This document shows, one piece after another, positions 33,959 to 42,980 of a DNA stretch of 64,000 bases; position 1 is the stretch's first letter, and each line of letters opens with the position of its first letter. This stretch comes from 3-1-20CM-4-69-9 sp963833655 (GTDB lineage: Bacteria; Actinomycetota; Thermoleophilia; Gaiellales; Gaiellaceae). The position numbers were made by a program, and so were the translations under genes. The stretch lies in the NCBI GenBank assembly GCA_963833655.1, contig CAWHYL010000005.1, positions 372,001-436,000 of the forward strand, written 5' to 3'. The notes beneath the pieces are model-generated. The model worked only from the letters and a program-made list of their open reading frames with translations, was not told the origin of the DNA and did not search any database.

Positions 33959-35050
33959 TCAGGCAGTCTCTGCTCGACGCTTCGCTTCCTTTCGGGCTTG
34001 CCGTGCGGCCTGTTGCTCCTCTGCCTTCTGCTTTGCCTCTTCGTACGAGTCGCCCACGAGCTTCTTGCCGCCGCTCCAGCCGAACGCCCAGACGACGAGC
34101 GCGATCCCCAGGACCATGTTCCAGGCGGTCGTCACGAGCTGCTGGGCGACGGAGTACGCCGTCGCGGTCGTCGCGTCGGTGATGCCGGTCAGAGACGCGA
34201 CGTTGAAGGCCTGCGTCACGCCGGCGCCCCCGGGGGTGACGGAGGTGACGTTCGCTATCGAGTTGCCGCCGCTGATGCGCATCAGCGTGTCGAAGCTGAC
34301 CGGAATGTCGTACGCGGCCAGAAACACCGCCATGACGCCCAGGCTGGCGACCCACGCCAGGAACGACGGCAAGAAGACGCGCACGAAGTACAGACGCGGA
34401 TGGGCGAGGATGCCGCCACCCTCCTTCGCCTCGTCCCACCACTTCACCACGCGCGGCCAGATCCGGCGGGCAAGCAGATAGAGCAGGAACGCGCCTCCGA
34501 CGAACAGGACGAGCGTCGCCCATGGATGCGTGTGGACGAAGGCGAACTTGATGTCGAACGAGCCGCTGACGGAGAGGAACAGATAGAGGTAGACGAAGGT
34601 GCCGCTGAGGGTGAAGAAGATCTTCTGGACGGCGTAGCCGCCGAGAATCGCCGCGAACGTCGCGCGGGCGATGATCGCGGAGAACATGATCAGCATCACG
34701 AGCGTGCCGAGGTTCGCCGGGAGGATGCCGTTCAGCGCGACGGAAGCGGCATAGCACGCCCAGATCTCACGCCAGCGCACGGCTTCGCCGTACGCGAAGC
34801 GGAGGATGTAGTACCAGCCGAGCGCCGTGAGCGACGTCTGCACCGTCTTCAGCACAACGGCGGCGATCAGGTACCCGACCGAAATCGTGGAGATCGTGTC
34901 CCACAGATCCGAGAACCAGCCGCGAATGTTCCAGCCGACGAGGTTGGCGAACGCGCCGATGACGACGATGACCAGGGCGCCCACGAGCAGCCGCTTCCAG
35001 CGGACGTGCCGCTTCGACTCGGTGGTTGCGACCGGGGCGGCGGCCGTCAT
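33959..35050 (-). CDS. Flippase-like membrane protein (lysylphosphatidylglycerol synthase TM family)
   Basis: A 363-residue polytopic membrane protein with the family features LGWYYILRFAYG, SVALNGILPANLGTLVMLIM and SVTPGGAGVTQAFNVA near residue 250. A basic coiled tail (EEAKQKAEEQQAARQARKEA) ends the protein. No catalytic aminoacyl-transfer domain. It is coupled to the GAP-family gene, which supports a lipid export function (inference). A second family member lies at 17951-19003. Confidence 0.85.
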   Translation of the reverse strand: MTAAAPVATTESKRHVRWKRLLVGALVIVVIGAFANLVGWNIRGWFSDLWDTISTISVGYLIAAVVLKTVQTSLTALGWYYILRFAYGEAVRWREIWACYAASVALNGILPANLGTLVMLIMFSAIIARATFAAILGGYAVQKIFFTLSGTFVYLYLFLSVSGSFDIKFAFVHTHPWATLVLFVGGAFLLYLLARRIWPRVVKWWDEAKEGGGILAHPRLYFVRVFLPSFLAWVASLGVMAVFLAAYDIPVSFDTLMRISGGNSIANVTSVTPGGAGVTQAFNVASLTGITDATTATAYSVAQQLVTTAWNMVLGIALVVWAFGWSGGKKLVGDSYEEAKQKAEEQQAARQARKEAKRRAETA

Positions 35051-35100
35051 GCCGCGGCTTCCGCCGACGCGGTCAAAGGAGGTGCGCGACCGCGCGCGGC

Positions 35101-35307
35101 CTAAGCGAGGCGGCGACGGCGGTTCTCTTGACGACGGTCGTGGATATAGGCGAACCCGATCGCGACGGCGGCGAGGACGATGAGCGCTCCGATGAAGCCG
35201 AACGCCGACCAGGCCCAGCCGAAGAGCAGAAAGAGGATCGCCCCGACGACCACGGCGCCGACGCAGATGCCGAACAGGCCGAGCCAGAATTTCCCACCCA
35301 GTTCCAT
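35101..35307 (-). CDS. Small two-helix membrane protein (68 aa)
   Basis: A 68-residue protein with two membrane helices (FWLGLFGICVGAVVVGAILFL and FGFIGALIVLAAVAIGFAYI) and a basic tail HDRRQENRRRRLA. The region upstream contains GGGTGAC with an imperfect second half (35329-35347), weakly like the box found at 15.7-28.5 kb. It lies between the flippase-like gene and the GT2 gene. Function unknown. Confidence 0.68.
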   Translation of the reverse strand: MELGGKFWLGLFGICVGAVVVGAILFLLFGWAWSAFGFIGALIVLAAVAIGFAYIHDRRQENRRRRLA

Positions 35308-35349
35308 GTGCTCATCTTCTCCGGCGGAGGCGCGGTGTGCGTCACCCAG

Positions 35350-36072
35350 TCAGGATGATCGGCGGGCGGCGAGGAAGCGGGCGGCGGCCAGCGTCGCCAC
35401 AACGGTCAGCACGACTCGGACGGCCTTGCGCCCGCGCAGCTTCGACTTTCCGCCGGCCCTCGGCGCCATGTTGACGGGCACTTCCGCGACGCGGAGGCCG
35501 GCGTCGGCCAGCCGGATGAGAGCCTCGACCTCGGGAGCCTCCGTCGAGAAAGGCGCCGCGAGGATGGGGAGCGCAGCCGCGTTGACGGCGTAAAGGCCGC
35601 TCGTTGCGTCGCCGAAGGGACGCCCGAGCACGGCCGCCATCGCGCGCCGCAACAGGGCTGTGCCGACGCGACGTGCGCCCTCCTGCCGGTACCGGTACGG
35701 GTCGTAGCCGTCGCCCGCAACGAAACGCGAGCCGACGGCCACGTCGCACTCCCCCGCCCGCACGAGCACGAGCAGCCGGGCGAGCTCGTCGGCTAGGTGC
35801 TGTCCGTCCGCGTCGACCCGTCCGCAGTAGGCGTAGTCGTGCTCGAGCGCCCAGCGGTAGCCGGACGCGATCCCGACCGGCAGCCCGCGGTTGACGCCGA
35901 GCGAGAGCACCTCCGCCCCATGCTCGCGCGCAACCCCGGCCGTCCCGTCGGTGGAGCCGTCGTCGACGACCAGGACGTCGGCGTCGCCGAGGACGAGGCG
36001 CAGGTCGTCGAGCACCGCCGGCAGATTCTGCTCCTCGTTCCAGGCCGGGATGAAGACGACCGTGTCGCTCAC
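35350..36072 (-). CDS. Family 2 glycosyltransferase (DPM1/polyprenol-P-sugar synthase-like)
   Basis: A 240-residue GT-A enzyme: VVFIPAWNEEQNLPAVLDDL, VLVVDDGSTDGTAGVAREHG, the catalytic metal motif RVDADGQH (DxD) and VGSRFVAGDGYDPYR. The C-terminus ends in LTVVATLAAARFLAARR, which may be a membrane anchor. This resembles dolichol/undecaprenyl-phosphate mannosyltransferases. GTG 36072 overlaps the YdcF-like stop (GTGA). Last gene of the 39204-to-35350 unit. Confidence 0.88.
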   Translation of the reverse strand: MSDTVVFIPAWNEEQNLPAVLDDLRLVLGDADVLVVDDGSTDGTAGVAREHGAEVLSLGVNRGLPVGIASGYRWALEHDYAYCGRVDADGQHLADELARLLVLVRAGECDVAVGSRFVAGDGYDPYRYRQEGARRVGTALLRRAMAAVLGRPFGDATSGLYAVNAAALPILAAPFSTEAPEVEALIRLADAGLRVAEVPVNMAPRAGGKSKLRGRKAVRVVLTVVATLAAARFLAARRSS

Positions 36073-36548
36073 CGCTTCAGCTCCGCGCGTGCCGCTCGCA
36101 GCTGGCGTGGCACCCCCGGGGCGGCGCCGAGCTCCCACGCCAGCGCGCGCAACGTGCGTCCCGCCGCCACCGTCCGGAACTCCGTCGCAATGCCGGCGGC
36201 GCCGTACAGCCGAGCGAAGAAGAAGCGCGCACGGTAGAGATGGAGCGGTGCGCACACGACGATGGCGCGCTCGATCGCCCGGTCGAGCAGCAGCGGCAGC
36301 GTCCGCGCAGCATTCTCCGCGGTGACGGCCGCCGTCGGCTCGACGACGAGCTCGACGTCCGGCCAGCGCCAGACGGCGCGCATCTGCACCGCCTCCGGCT
36401 CGCCGCCGCGAACCGAGCCGCCGCTGAAGACGACGGCTTCGACGTCCGAAGCCGCCGCCAGCCGCTCGGCCTCGCGGACGAGCGAGACGCACACGTCGCT
36501 GATGCGACCGCGCCTCGCATGCCCGGGAACGACGATCGCGGTCCGCAT
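36069..36548 (-). CDS. YdcF/DUF218 family protein
   Basis: A 159-residue protein starting MRTAIVVPGHARRGRISD, with VVFSGGSVRGGEPEA, EPTAAVTAENAARTLPLL and IVVCAPLHLYRARFFFARLY. These match the DUF218 (YdcF, SanA, ElyC) alpha/beta fold, members of which affect envelope polymer synthesis and bind nucleotide-like ligands. It lacks the usual membrane anchor. Position between a holin/phosphodiesterase fusion and a GT2 supports an envelope role. Confidence 0.75.
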   Translation of the reverse strand: MRTAIVVPGHARRGRISDVCVSLVREAERLAAASDVEAVVFSGGSVRGGEPEAVQMRAVWRWPDVELVVEPTAAVTAENAARTLPLLLDRAIERAIVVCAPLHLYRARFFFARLYGAAGIATEFRTVAAGRTLRALAWELGAAPGVPRQLRAARAELKR

Positions 36549-36553
36549 CCAGG

Positions 36554-38527
36554 TCAGGCTAGTGCTGCGGGGACGCGCTCGTCGTGCTGCGGCTGCAGCG
36601 AAGCGCGCCAACCCGTCAGCAGCGCGTGGACAGCAGCGGCACCGACCAGCGGCTCGTCGGGCACGGCGAGCCCGGCCGGGTGGAGGATGAAGGGCCGCGT
36701 CTGCGGGCCGCCCAGCCCGCCGTGGAACGAGATCAGCTCCTCGAACGCGCAGCCCTCCTCGAGGGCCGGGTCGTAGAAGCTGTTGACGAGCAGATCCGGG
36801 GCGTGCTCGAACCCGTCGGTGCGCCGGAGGTGCCGCGCCGCGTTCGGCGGGAACACGTCGAGCGGGTCCACTCCCTCGACGTGGCCGTCCGCGAGCCGAT
36901 GCAGACCGCGGGGGCCCAGCACGACGCCGCCGTCCCCGGCGGAATGGGCGAGCACGAAGCCGATATGCGGGTGCGTCCGCAGCGCGGGCAGCAGGCGCGG
37001 ATGATGCGCCTCGATCTCCTCCAGCGTCAGACGCCGGGTCTCGGACCGCAGATACACCAGCCCGAGATTCCCCGAGGCGAGCACGGCGGCCTCGCTCTCC
37101 GGCGCTGCCTCCTTCCCGTCGGCGGGCGCGCCTGTTGCCTCCTTGAAGGCGTTGCCGACCATCGTGGCGTTCTCGTCGTCGGCGGCGACGGCGGTCGCTG
37201 CGCCGTCCTCGAGCGAGTCGTTCACGAGCTCCGCGAGCGAATAGCCGTTGCGCTGCTTGAACGTCGCGCCCTGCGTCTGCCCGTGGTCCGAGAGAACGAC
37301 GAGCTCGTACGGCCGGGGCGCGTACTTGCGCGCGCGGGCGATCCGCCCGAACTGCTCGTCGAGCTTGCGCAAGGCCTCGAGCGTGTCGGCGCGCTCGAGC
37401 CCCGAGTGGTGCGCGACCTCGTCGTAGCTCGAGAAGGTGGCGTAGACCACCGGCCGCCCTTTCATCATGTCGGTGATCACGCCGTAGACGATCAGGTCGC
37501 GGACGATCACGGTCATTGCCGCCCGCATGAACGGATACGCGCCGCCGCGATGCCCGCGCGGGCGGACGTCGCGCCGTTTCGCGCGCAGCGCCGCGGTCCA
37601 CTCGAGGATGACCTCCCAGAAATAGAGGACGAGCACGCGCGTGACGTTGAAGCCGTTCGCGAAGAAGGCGCGGTAGCCCGGGTTCGCGCGCTTGTCCTCG
37701 TCGATCCGGCTGACCGTGAGGATCATGTGGTCGGCTTCGCCCGAGAGGAGGTTGCCGCGGCTCGCGCCTCCGTTCGCGAGCAGGCCGATTCCCGTCGCCC
37801 GGCGGTGCTCGATCTCGGCGCAGTCGGCGGGCTTCGAGCACGTCATCTGGCGGCCGCTCTCCTTCTCGATCCAGCGGAACGCGGGAATGTCGTCGTTCGA
37901 CCCGAGCAGGATGCCGGCCTGGCTGGCCCCTGTCTGCGACGAGAGGTCGGTCTCCCACTCGGTGAGCGAGTAGCCGTCCTCGGCGAGCCAGCGCGCCATC
38001 TCCGGCGCGTTTCCGTCCCGCATCGCCCGGCGCAGGATCGGTAGGCCGAGCCCGTCGATCTCGAGGAAGATCAGGCCCGGCTCGTCCGTTCTCGTCACCT
38101 CGCCGGTGCGCCGCGCGATTCTCTGGGTGACGCGCAACATGTACGTCTCGTCGTCGTTCGACCGGAAGATCGGGTCGAGCGCGACGGTCAGCACGGACGC
38201 GATGAGCGCCGCCAGCAGCGCATCGCCGAAGGAGTCGACGGTCAGTGCGCTCGGCGCGATCCACGAGGCGACCTGGAACATCAGCGCGTCGAGCGCCAGC
38301 ACCAGCAGCAACCCGGTGATCAGGGTAAACGGCAGCCGGATTGCCGCGAGAATCGGCGGCAACACCGCGTTGAGCACGCCGATGATCGCGGCGGCAAGAA
38401 GTGCTCCGCCGGGCTCGTTGATCGAGACGCCGGGGACGATCGCCGCGGCGAACAGCAGCGCCGCGGCCGAGAGGATCCAGGCGACGAGCAGCCGAGCGAT
38501 CTTGATTCGCGGGCGCCGCTCGTTCAT
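36554..38527 (-). CDS. Holin-like four-TM domain fused to an alkaline-phosphatase-superfamily hydrolase
   Basis: A 657-residue membrane enzyme. Residues about 10-120 form four helices resembling the mycobacterial 4TM phage-holin family (ALLAAAIIGVLNAVLPPILA). The rest is an alkaline-phosphatase/phosphodiesterase-like domain: LIFLEIDGLG (metal Asp), SSQTGASQAGILLGSNDDIP (nucleophile region), VYATFSSYDEVAHHSGLERA (metal Asp/His) and VVLSDHGQTQGATF (metal Asp/His). All expected metal ligands look present, so it is probably active on a phosphodiester or phosphate. The start overlaps the MBL stop (ATGA). Confidence 0.83.
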   Translation of the reverse strand: MNERRPRIKIARLLVAWILSAAALLFAAAIVPGVSINEPGGALLAAAIIGVLNAVLPPILAAIRLPFTLITGLLLVLALDALMFQVASWIAPSALTVDSFGDALLAALIASVLTVALDPIFRSNDDETYMLRVTQRIARRTGEVTRTDEPGLIFLEIDGLGLPILRRAMRDGNAPEMARWLAEDGYSLTEWETDLSSQTGASQAGILLGSNDDIPAFRWIEKESGRQMTCSKPADCAEIEHRRATGIGLLANGGASRGNLLSGEADHMILTVSRIDEDKRANPGYRAFFANGFNVTRVLVLYFWEVILEWTAALRAKRRDVRPRGHRGGAYPFMRAAMTVIVRDLIVYGVITDMMKGRPVVYATFSSYDEVAHHSGLERADTLEALRKLDEQFGRIARARKYAPRPYELVVLSDHGQTQGATFKQRNGYSLAELVNDSLEDGAATAVAADDENATMVGNAFKEATGAPADGKEAAPESEAAVLASGNLGLVYLRSETRRLTLEEIEAHHPRLLPALRTHPHIGFVLAHSAGDGGVVLGPRGLHRLADGHVEGVDPLDVFPPNAARHLRRTDGFEHAPDLLVNSFYDPALEEGCAFEELISFHGGLGGPQTRPFILHPAGLAVPDEPLVGAAAVHALLTGWRASLQPQHDERVPAALA

Positions 38528-39204
38528 CGCGCTGCCGCCTCGACGGGGACGTCCAGGCTGCCGCCGACCGGGAGCACGCGCACGTCGAAGCCCGCCGCGA
38601 GCTCGGCGAACTGCCGGGCCGGCTCCTGCTCGTCGCGCTCGAGCCCCATTCGCGTGTACGTCCCCCAGTGAATCGGCACCGCGACGCGCGGCTGCAGCAG
38701 CTCGAGCGCCTGCGCGGCGCGCGCCGGATCGAGGTGCCCCGCCGGCACCCGCGGCCCCCAGCCGGCGATCGGCAGCAGCGCGACATCGAGGGGCGCGAGC
38801 TCGCGCATGCCGTCGAAGAGGTCCGTGTCGCCGGCGAAGTAGATGCGTGCCGAGCCGGTGACGAGAAAACCGACGGCGCCGCGCACGTGCTCCGCGCGTG
38901 TCGCCGCCACTGTGACCTGCCCCACCTCCACCTCGTCGCCGGCGGTGACCTCGGCGACGTCGGCGAAGCCGCGCACGCGCTTCGGGGCGATGACGCGCGT
39001 CGCACGGTCGAACCGTGCGAGGGACTTCGAATCGAGGTGGTCCCAGTGTCCGTGCGAGATCAGGATCGCGTCGACCGCCCCGATGTCAGCGGCCTGCGGC
39101 GCGACGCGCCGCAAGTGAAGGACGCGTGGGCGGAGCACCGGGTCGGTGAGCAGGCGCACGCCGTCCAGCTCGAGCAGGACGGTGCTGTGGCCGATCCAGG
39201 TCAC
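38524..39204 (-). CDS. MBL fold metallo-hydrolase (UlaG/YhfI-like)
   Basis: A 226-residue metallo-beta-lactamase fold protein: RVTWIGHSTVLLEL, LLTDPVL, the metal motif LISHGHWDHLD, FAGDTD and a late IPIHWGTY His. It resembles the UlaG/lactonase-like and NAPE-PLD-like hydrolases. The start is uncertain: GTG 39204 lies at the conserved strand, while ATG 39273 adds a 23-residue basic leader. It leads the four-gene unit MBL, holin-phosphodiesterase, YdcF, GT2. Confidence 0.85.
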   Translation of the reverse strand: MTWIGHSTVLLELDGVRLLTDPVLRPRVLHLRRVAPQAADIGAVDAILISHGHWDHLDSKSLARFDRATRVIAPKRVRGFADVAEVTAGDEVEVGQVTVAATRAEHVRGAVGFLVTGSARIYFAGDTDLFDGMRELAPLDVALLPIAGWGPRVPAGHLDPARAAQALELLQPRVAVPIHWGTYTRMGLERDEQEPARQFAELAAGFDVRVLPVGGSLDVPVEAAAR

Positions 39205-39311
39205 CCTCGCCAGACAGGGATCGAACCGCGCCGCGAGGCGTGCCCTCCTCACCCCAATGGAATGAAGACGGGGCCTCATCTCCCGGGGTTCGCGGGGCAC
39301 TTCGAAAGGCT

Positions 39312-39341
39312 GGGGTCAGGCCCCATGCGGGGCCAGACCCC
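39312..39341 (-). terminator. Strong hairpin after the CHRD gene
   Basis: Arms GGGGTCAGGCCCC and GGGGCCAGACCCC flank a four-base ATGC loop, with a single A-A mismatch in a 13-base stem. Short A-rich and T-rich flanks (GAAAGG and CCTTTCC) extend it and make it usable in both directions. It lies 10 bases after the CHRD stop on the minus strand and before the MBL gene, so it most likely ends the CHRD transcript. Confidence 0.7.
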
Positions 39342-39351
39342 TTTCCTCGAG

Positions 39352-40182
39352 CTACGTCAACGGCACGGCCGGAATCTGCCCGCGGATCTCGCCGGCAGCG
39401 TTCTTCCGCGTGTGCACGTTCACGTACGTCTTCCCCGACTCGAGCGCGTCGAGAACCGATGCGCTGACCGTGGCCTTGCCGTGGGCGCCGCTGCGGCACG
39501 GCGCACACAGCGGCACGATCACCGGCCCCGCCTTTCCGCGCGCGCCGCTGTGGATGTGCGCGGCGGTCGCACGGCCACTCAGCTTGCTGAACGTCAGGCG
39601 CCACGTGATCACGCCGGACGTCCCGGTGCGCGAGACGGTCGCGGTGAACGTCCCCTTCGCCTTCGCGAGCTTCCCCTTCGGCTTCGGCCGCTCCTGGCTC
39701 GCGCGGAGCGTTGTCTTGATCGTCCCGACCGTCGCCACCTGGTCGCGGATCTCCCCTGCGGGATTCGTCGGCGTGTGGACGTTCACGTACGCGCGTCCGG
39801 TCATGATCGCGTCCAGCACCTCGGCCGTGATCGTCGCGGTGCCGGTGACGCCGCTCGTGCACGGTGCGCACAGCGGCACGCGCACGGGGCCGGCGACGCC
39901 CGGCGCACCGACGTGGATGTGCGCCGCGATCGCGTTGCCCGTCAGGCCGCTGAACGCCAGGCGCCACGAGAGCTGTCCGCCGGTGCCGGACTTCGTGAGC
40001 GTTGCGATGAACGTGCCCTGCGCGTTGCCGATGTCGCCCTTCGGCGTCGGCGTCTCGCTTGCCGCGACCATGTTGGCCTCGATCCGAAGCGTGTCTGCCT
40101 GGCTTCGTGCGGCCGCCCCACCCACAGCGGCCAGCGAGAACGCGAGCGCGAGCGCGCCCGCGAGCAAGTGGAACCTGCGCAT
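39352..40182 (-). CDS. Secreted protein with two CHRD domains
   Basis: A 276-residue exported protein: signal peptide RRFHLLAGALALAFSLAAVG with AAARS cleavage region, then two tandem CHRD domains. Each has a GTFIATL/GTFTATV strand, W-R-L segment, AAHIHxGAxGxAGPVxVPLC with CxPC-like cysteines, and YVNVHTxxNPAGEIR. The copies are clearly homologous and suggest internal duplication. GGAGGAGG precedes ATG 40182. CHRD domains (from chordin) occur in secreted bacterial proteins of unknown role. Confidence 0.9.
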   Translation of the reverse strand: MRRFHLLAGALALAFSLAAVGGAAARSQADTLRIEANMVAASETPTPKGDIGNAQGTFIATLTKSGTGGQLSWRLAFSGLTGNAIAAHIHVGAPGVAGPVRVPLCAPCTSGVTGTATITAEVLDAIMTGRAYVNVHTPTNPAGEIRDQVATVGTIKTTLRASQERPKPKGKLAKAKGTFTATVSRTGTSGVITWRLTFSKLSGRATAAHIHSGARGKAGPVIVPLCAPCRSGAHGKATVSASVLDALESGKTYVNVHTRKNAAGEIRGQIPAVPLT

Positions 40183-40269
40183 CCACTCCTCCTCCTGTCG
40201 ACGGGATCGAGTCGACCCCTTTGCCGCAGGTACGAGTCCACGGAGTCTTCGGATTGCAATCATGCGCCG

Positions 40270-42705
40270 GTGGTGCGCGGGGTCTTGTGCCTGCTGGCGA
40301 CGCTCGTCTGTCTCGCCGGCTCTTCGGCGTTCGCCGGCGACGGCGAGTGGGAGCAGCTCCACGTGCGGACGATCCAGATCGAGTACCGGACGCACGACGG
40401 CGCCCTTCGCGCCGCGTTCGTGCTCGTCCCGGACTGGTACGGGCCCGACCGCCATCCGCGACTTCCGCTGATCATCTCGCCGCACGGCCGCGGCGTGCCG
40501 GCCGACGACAACGCCGATCGCTGGGGCGACCTGCCGGCGATCGGGTCGTTCGCCGTCGTGAACCCGGAAGGGCAGGGCCGGCTGTTTTCGCACTTCTCGT
40601 GGGGCTACGCCGGGCAGATCGCCGACCTCGCGCGCATGCCGCAGATCGTCCGTCGGAAGGTGCCGTGGCTCCACGTCGACACGTCCCGCATCTACGCGTT
40701 TGGCGCGAGCATGGGCGGTCAGGAGAGTCTGCTCCTGCTCGCGCGCCACCCGAGGCTGCTGGCCGGCGTCGCCGCGTTCGACCCGGTGACGAACATGGCG
40801 ACGCGCTACCGCGACTTCACCCGCCTCGGCTGCAACCGGCGCTGCAGACAACAGTGGGGCCGCGCGCTGCTTGGCCGGGGCTTGCGCGTGAAGGCGCAGG
40901 AGGAGATCGGCGGCACGCCGCATTCGGCTCCCCGCGCGTATGCGCGGCGCAGCCCGATCACGTACGTGCGCAGGATCGCCGCGTCCGGAGTCCCGCTGCA
41001 GCTCTGGTGGAGCACGCGCGATCGCGTCGTCAGTCCGCGCGACCAGTCCGAGCTGTTCGCGCGTGCACTTCGCCGCCTGCATCCTCGCGCGCCACTGCAG
41101 GTCGTCGTCGGGCGCTGGCCGCACGCGGCCGCGATGCACCCGTACTCGCGGCTGATCCCCGCGCTGAGAGAGTTCGGGCTGTTCCCGACGCGCGAGACGA
41201 GCAGCCACTCCGCACGACCGTTGCATCGCCTGCTGCCGTGGCATCGACCCCGCCGCGACGGCGACGGGAAGCTGCTCGCGTGGTACCGGCCGGAAGCCGG
41301 GCTCGGGTACGACCACGTGCTCCGTCTCGGCTGGAACTTCGTCGAGCGCCGCGCGCACGGCGTCTATCTGCGCTACGCCGTGTTCGACGGCGGGCCGATC
41401 CGCGGTCAGTACTGGCAGCACAACCCGGCGTTTCTGAACGCCGCGTTCGTCGACTCGGCAATCGCCTGGTACCCCTACTCCGGCGACCGCCGCGCGATCG
41501 CGACCGTTCGCCGGATGCTGGACTACCAGCTCGCCCACGGGATGACGCCGCGCGGATGGTCGTGGCCCCGCGTGCCGTTCGCGACGAGCTGCGCCGGCGA
41601 CCGCAGGTACGGCCGCTGCCTCGCCGGGCTGCCCCGGCGCTTCTACGGCGGCACCGAGCCCGACAAGGTCGGCCTGCTCGGGCACGGGTATCTCCTGTTC
41701 TACGAGCTCACCGGCGACCGCCGCTACCTCCGCGCGGCAGTCGGAGCCGCGGATGCGCTCGCCGCGCACGTCCGCGCCGGCGACGCCACGCACTCGCCGT
41801 GGCCGTTCCGCGTCGACGCGCGCACGGGCAGGGTGCTCGACCGCGCCGAGTTCGGCGGCGCCGTCGTCGGACCGCTGCAGCTGCTGGACGACCTGATCGC
41901 ACTCGGCCTGGGGGACACCGACGCGTACCGCCGGGCACAGGACCTCGCGTGGACGTGGCTCGAAGAGGACCAGCTCGAGACCGACCGGTGGAGCGGCTTC
42001 TACGAGGACGTGCCCTACAACCCGGCGAGCCGGAACCAGGCCGTGCCGACGCTGACCGCGCTCTACCTCCTCCGCGACCCGGTCCGCGACCCACTCTGGC
42101 AGCGCCATGCGGCGAGACTGCTCGACTACGTCCGCGTCCACTTCGGACGCGGGCCGTTTGCCGGCGCGTGGGCGATCGACGAGCAGCGGGCGCCCGGAAA
42201 GCCCGGGTGCTGCTCCCCCGTCGGGCTCGGCAGCACGACGTCCCGCTGGGCCGTCGCCAACGCGGCGCTGTACGCCCGTACCGGCGACGCACGCGCGCGC
42301 GAGCTCGCCGTGCGTTCGCTGAACTACGCGACGTACTTCGCCGACGGGCGGGGCCGCATCTCGTGCTGCGGACGGCGCCCGCAGAACACGTACTGGTTCA
42401 GCGACGGGTACGCCGACTACCTCCGGAGCTTCAACTGGGCGATGGCGCTGCTCCCCGAGCTGGCGCCGAAGCGGCAGAACCACCTGCTCGGCTCGAGCTC
42501 CGTCGTCCGCTCCGTCTCGTACACGCGCCGGCGCGTGTCGTACTCGACGTATGCGGCCTCGGCCGAGGAGGTGCTCCGGCTGAAGTTCCGGCCGACGGCC
42601 GTCAGCGGCGGCGAGATGACCGTCGCGCCGGCCGGCGGCGGCGACTACGTCGTGCGCATCCAGCACGACCACGCTCGGCGCATCACCGTCGCCGGCGGCG
42701 AGTAG
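40270..42705 (+). CDS. Secreted esterase fused to an alpha/alpha-barrel-like domain
   Basis: An 811-residue exported protein. After a signal peptide (VVRGVLCLLATLVCLAGSSA) the first part (about 30-310) is an alpha/beta hydrolase with oxyanion SPHGRG, nucleophile motif GASMGGQES, a putative acid in WWSTRDRVVSP and a catalytic His in VVGRWPHAAAM. The second part (about 335-780) has repeated helix pairs (NAAFVDSAIAWYPYSGDRRA, LTALYLLRDPV, WAVANAALYARTGD), as in (alpha/alpha)6 carbohydrate-active enzymes or epimerases. A carbohydrate esterase plus a sugar-acting domain is plausible. GTG start inferred; no clear ribosome binding site. Confidence 0.75.
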   Translation: MVRGVLCLLATLVCLAGSSAFAGDGEWEQLHVRTIQIEYRTHDGALRAAFVLVPDWYGPDRHPRLPLIISPHGRGVPADDNADRWGDLPAIGSFAVVNPEGQGRLFSHFSWGYAGQIADLARMPQIVRRKVPWLHVDTSRIYAFGASMGGQESLLLLARHPRLLAGVAAFDPVTNMATRYRDFTRLGCNRRCRQQWGRALLGRGLRVKAQEEIGGTPHSAPRAYARRSPITYVRRIAASGVPLQLWWSTRDRVVSPRDQSELFARALRRLHPRAPLQVVVGRWPHAAAMHPYSRLIPALREFGLFPTRETSSHSARPLHRLLPWHRPRRDGDGKLLAWYRPEAGLGYDHVLRLGWNFVERRAHGVYLRYAVFDGGPIRGQYWQHNPAFLNAAFVDSAIAWYPYSGDRRAIATVRRMLDYQLAHGMTPRGWSWPRVPFATSCAGDRRYGRCLAGLPRRFYGGTEPDKVGLLGHGYLLFYELTGDRRYLRAAVGAADALAAHVRAGDATHSPWPFRVDARTGRVLDRAEFGGAVVGPLQLLDDLIALGLGDTDAYRRAQDLAWTWLEEDQLETDRWSGFYEDVPYNPASRNQAVPTLTALYLLRDPVRDPLWQRHAARLLDYVRVHFGRGPFAGAWAIDEQRAPGKPGCCSPVGLGSTTSRWAVANAALYARTGDARARELAVRSLNYATYFADGRGRISCCGRRPQNTYWFSDGYADYLRSFNWAMALLPELAPKRQNHLLGSSSVVRSVSYTRRRVSYSTYAASAEEVLRLKFRPTAVSGGEMTVAPAGGGDYVVRIQHDHARRITVAGGE

Positions 42706-42708
42706 CGG

Positions 42709-42930
42709 CTAGCTCTTGCGGCCGCCCTTGCGGCCCGCGGCCTTCTTCTGGGCCGTGGTGCCGCCCTGCTTGGACGAGGAGCGAGAGGAGCCCGAGCCCG
42801 ACTGCTTGCCGCCGCGGCTCGACGCACCCGGGGAGTTCGAGATCCGCGCCGCGCGCTCCTTCGACATGCCCTTCTCCTTGAGCTTCTCGTACTGCTTCTC
42901 GTTCTTGACGTTTGCGCGTTTGCCTGGCAT
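42709..42930 (-). CDS. DUF7218-like small basic protein
   Basis: A 73-residue basic protein starting MPGKRANVKNEKQYEKLKEK and continuing GMSKERAARISNSPGASSRG, followed by a Ser/Lys-rich tail. The N-terminal GMSKE.AARI.N pattern is that of actinobacterial DUF7218 proteins. These often continue into a Rho-N-like domain; here the tail is simply AGRKGGRKS. It may bind nucleic acid. Convergent with the esterase fusion gene, 3 bases apart. Confidence 0.75.
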   Translation of the reverse strand: MPGKRANVKNEKQYEKLKEKGMSKERAARISNSPGASSRGGKQSGSGSSRSSSKQGGTTAQKKAAGRKGGRKS

Positions 42931-42980
42931 GCCCGCGTTTTTCCCTGCTCGCTGCAGCTAAAACGGGCTAACCTCTGACG

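Noticed and set aside
35329..35347. GGGTGAC with GCGCC-like second half before the 68-aa membrane protein
   Set aside because: Only one arm matches and the 24-bp spaced partner is absent, so it is not counted among the boxes.
36069..39005. A 978-codon minus-strand frame across YdcF, holin-phosphodiesterase and MBL genes
   Set aside because: Only its last part (YdcF-like) has protein-family sense; the rest is out of frame with well-recognised domains.
40059..42881. A 940-codon plus-strand frame overlapping the esterase fusion
   Set aside because: Arg/Ala/Pro-rich shadow in another frame; the 811-residue frame carries signal peptide, GASMGG and helical repeats.
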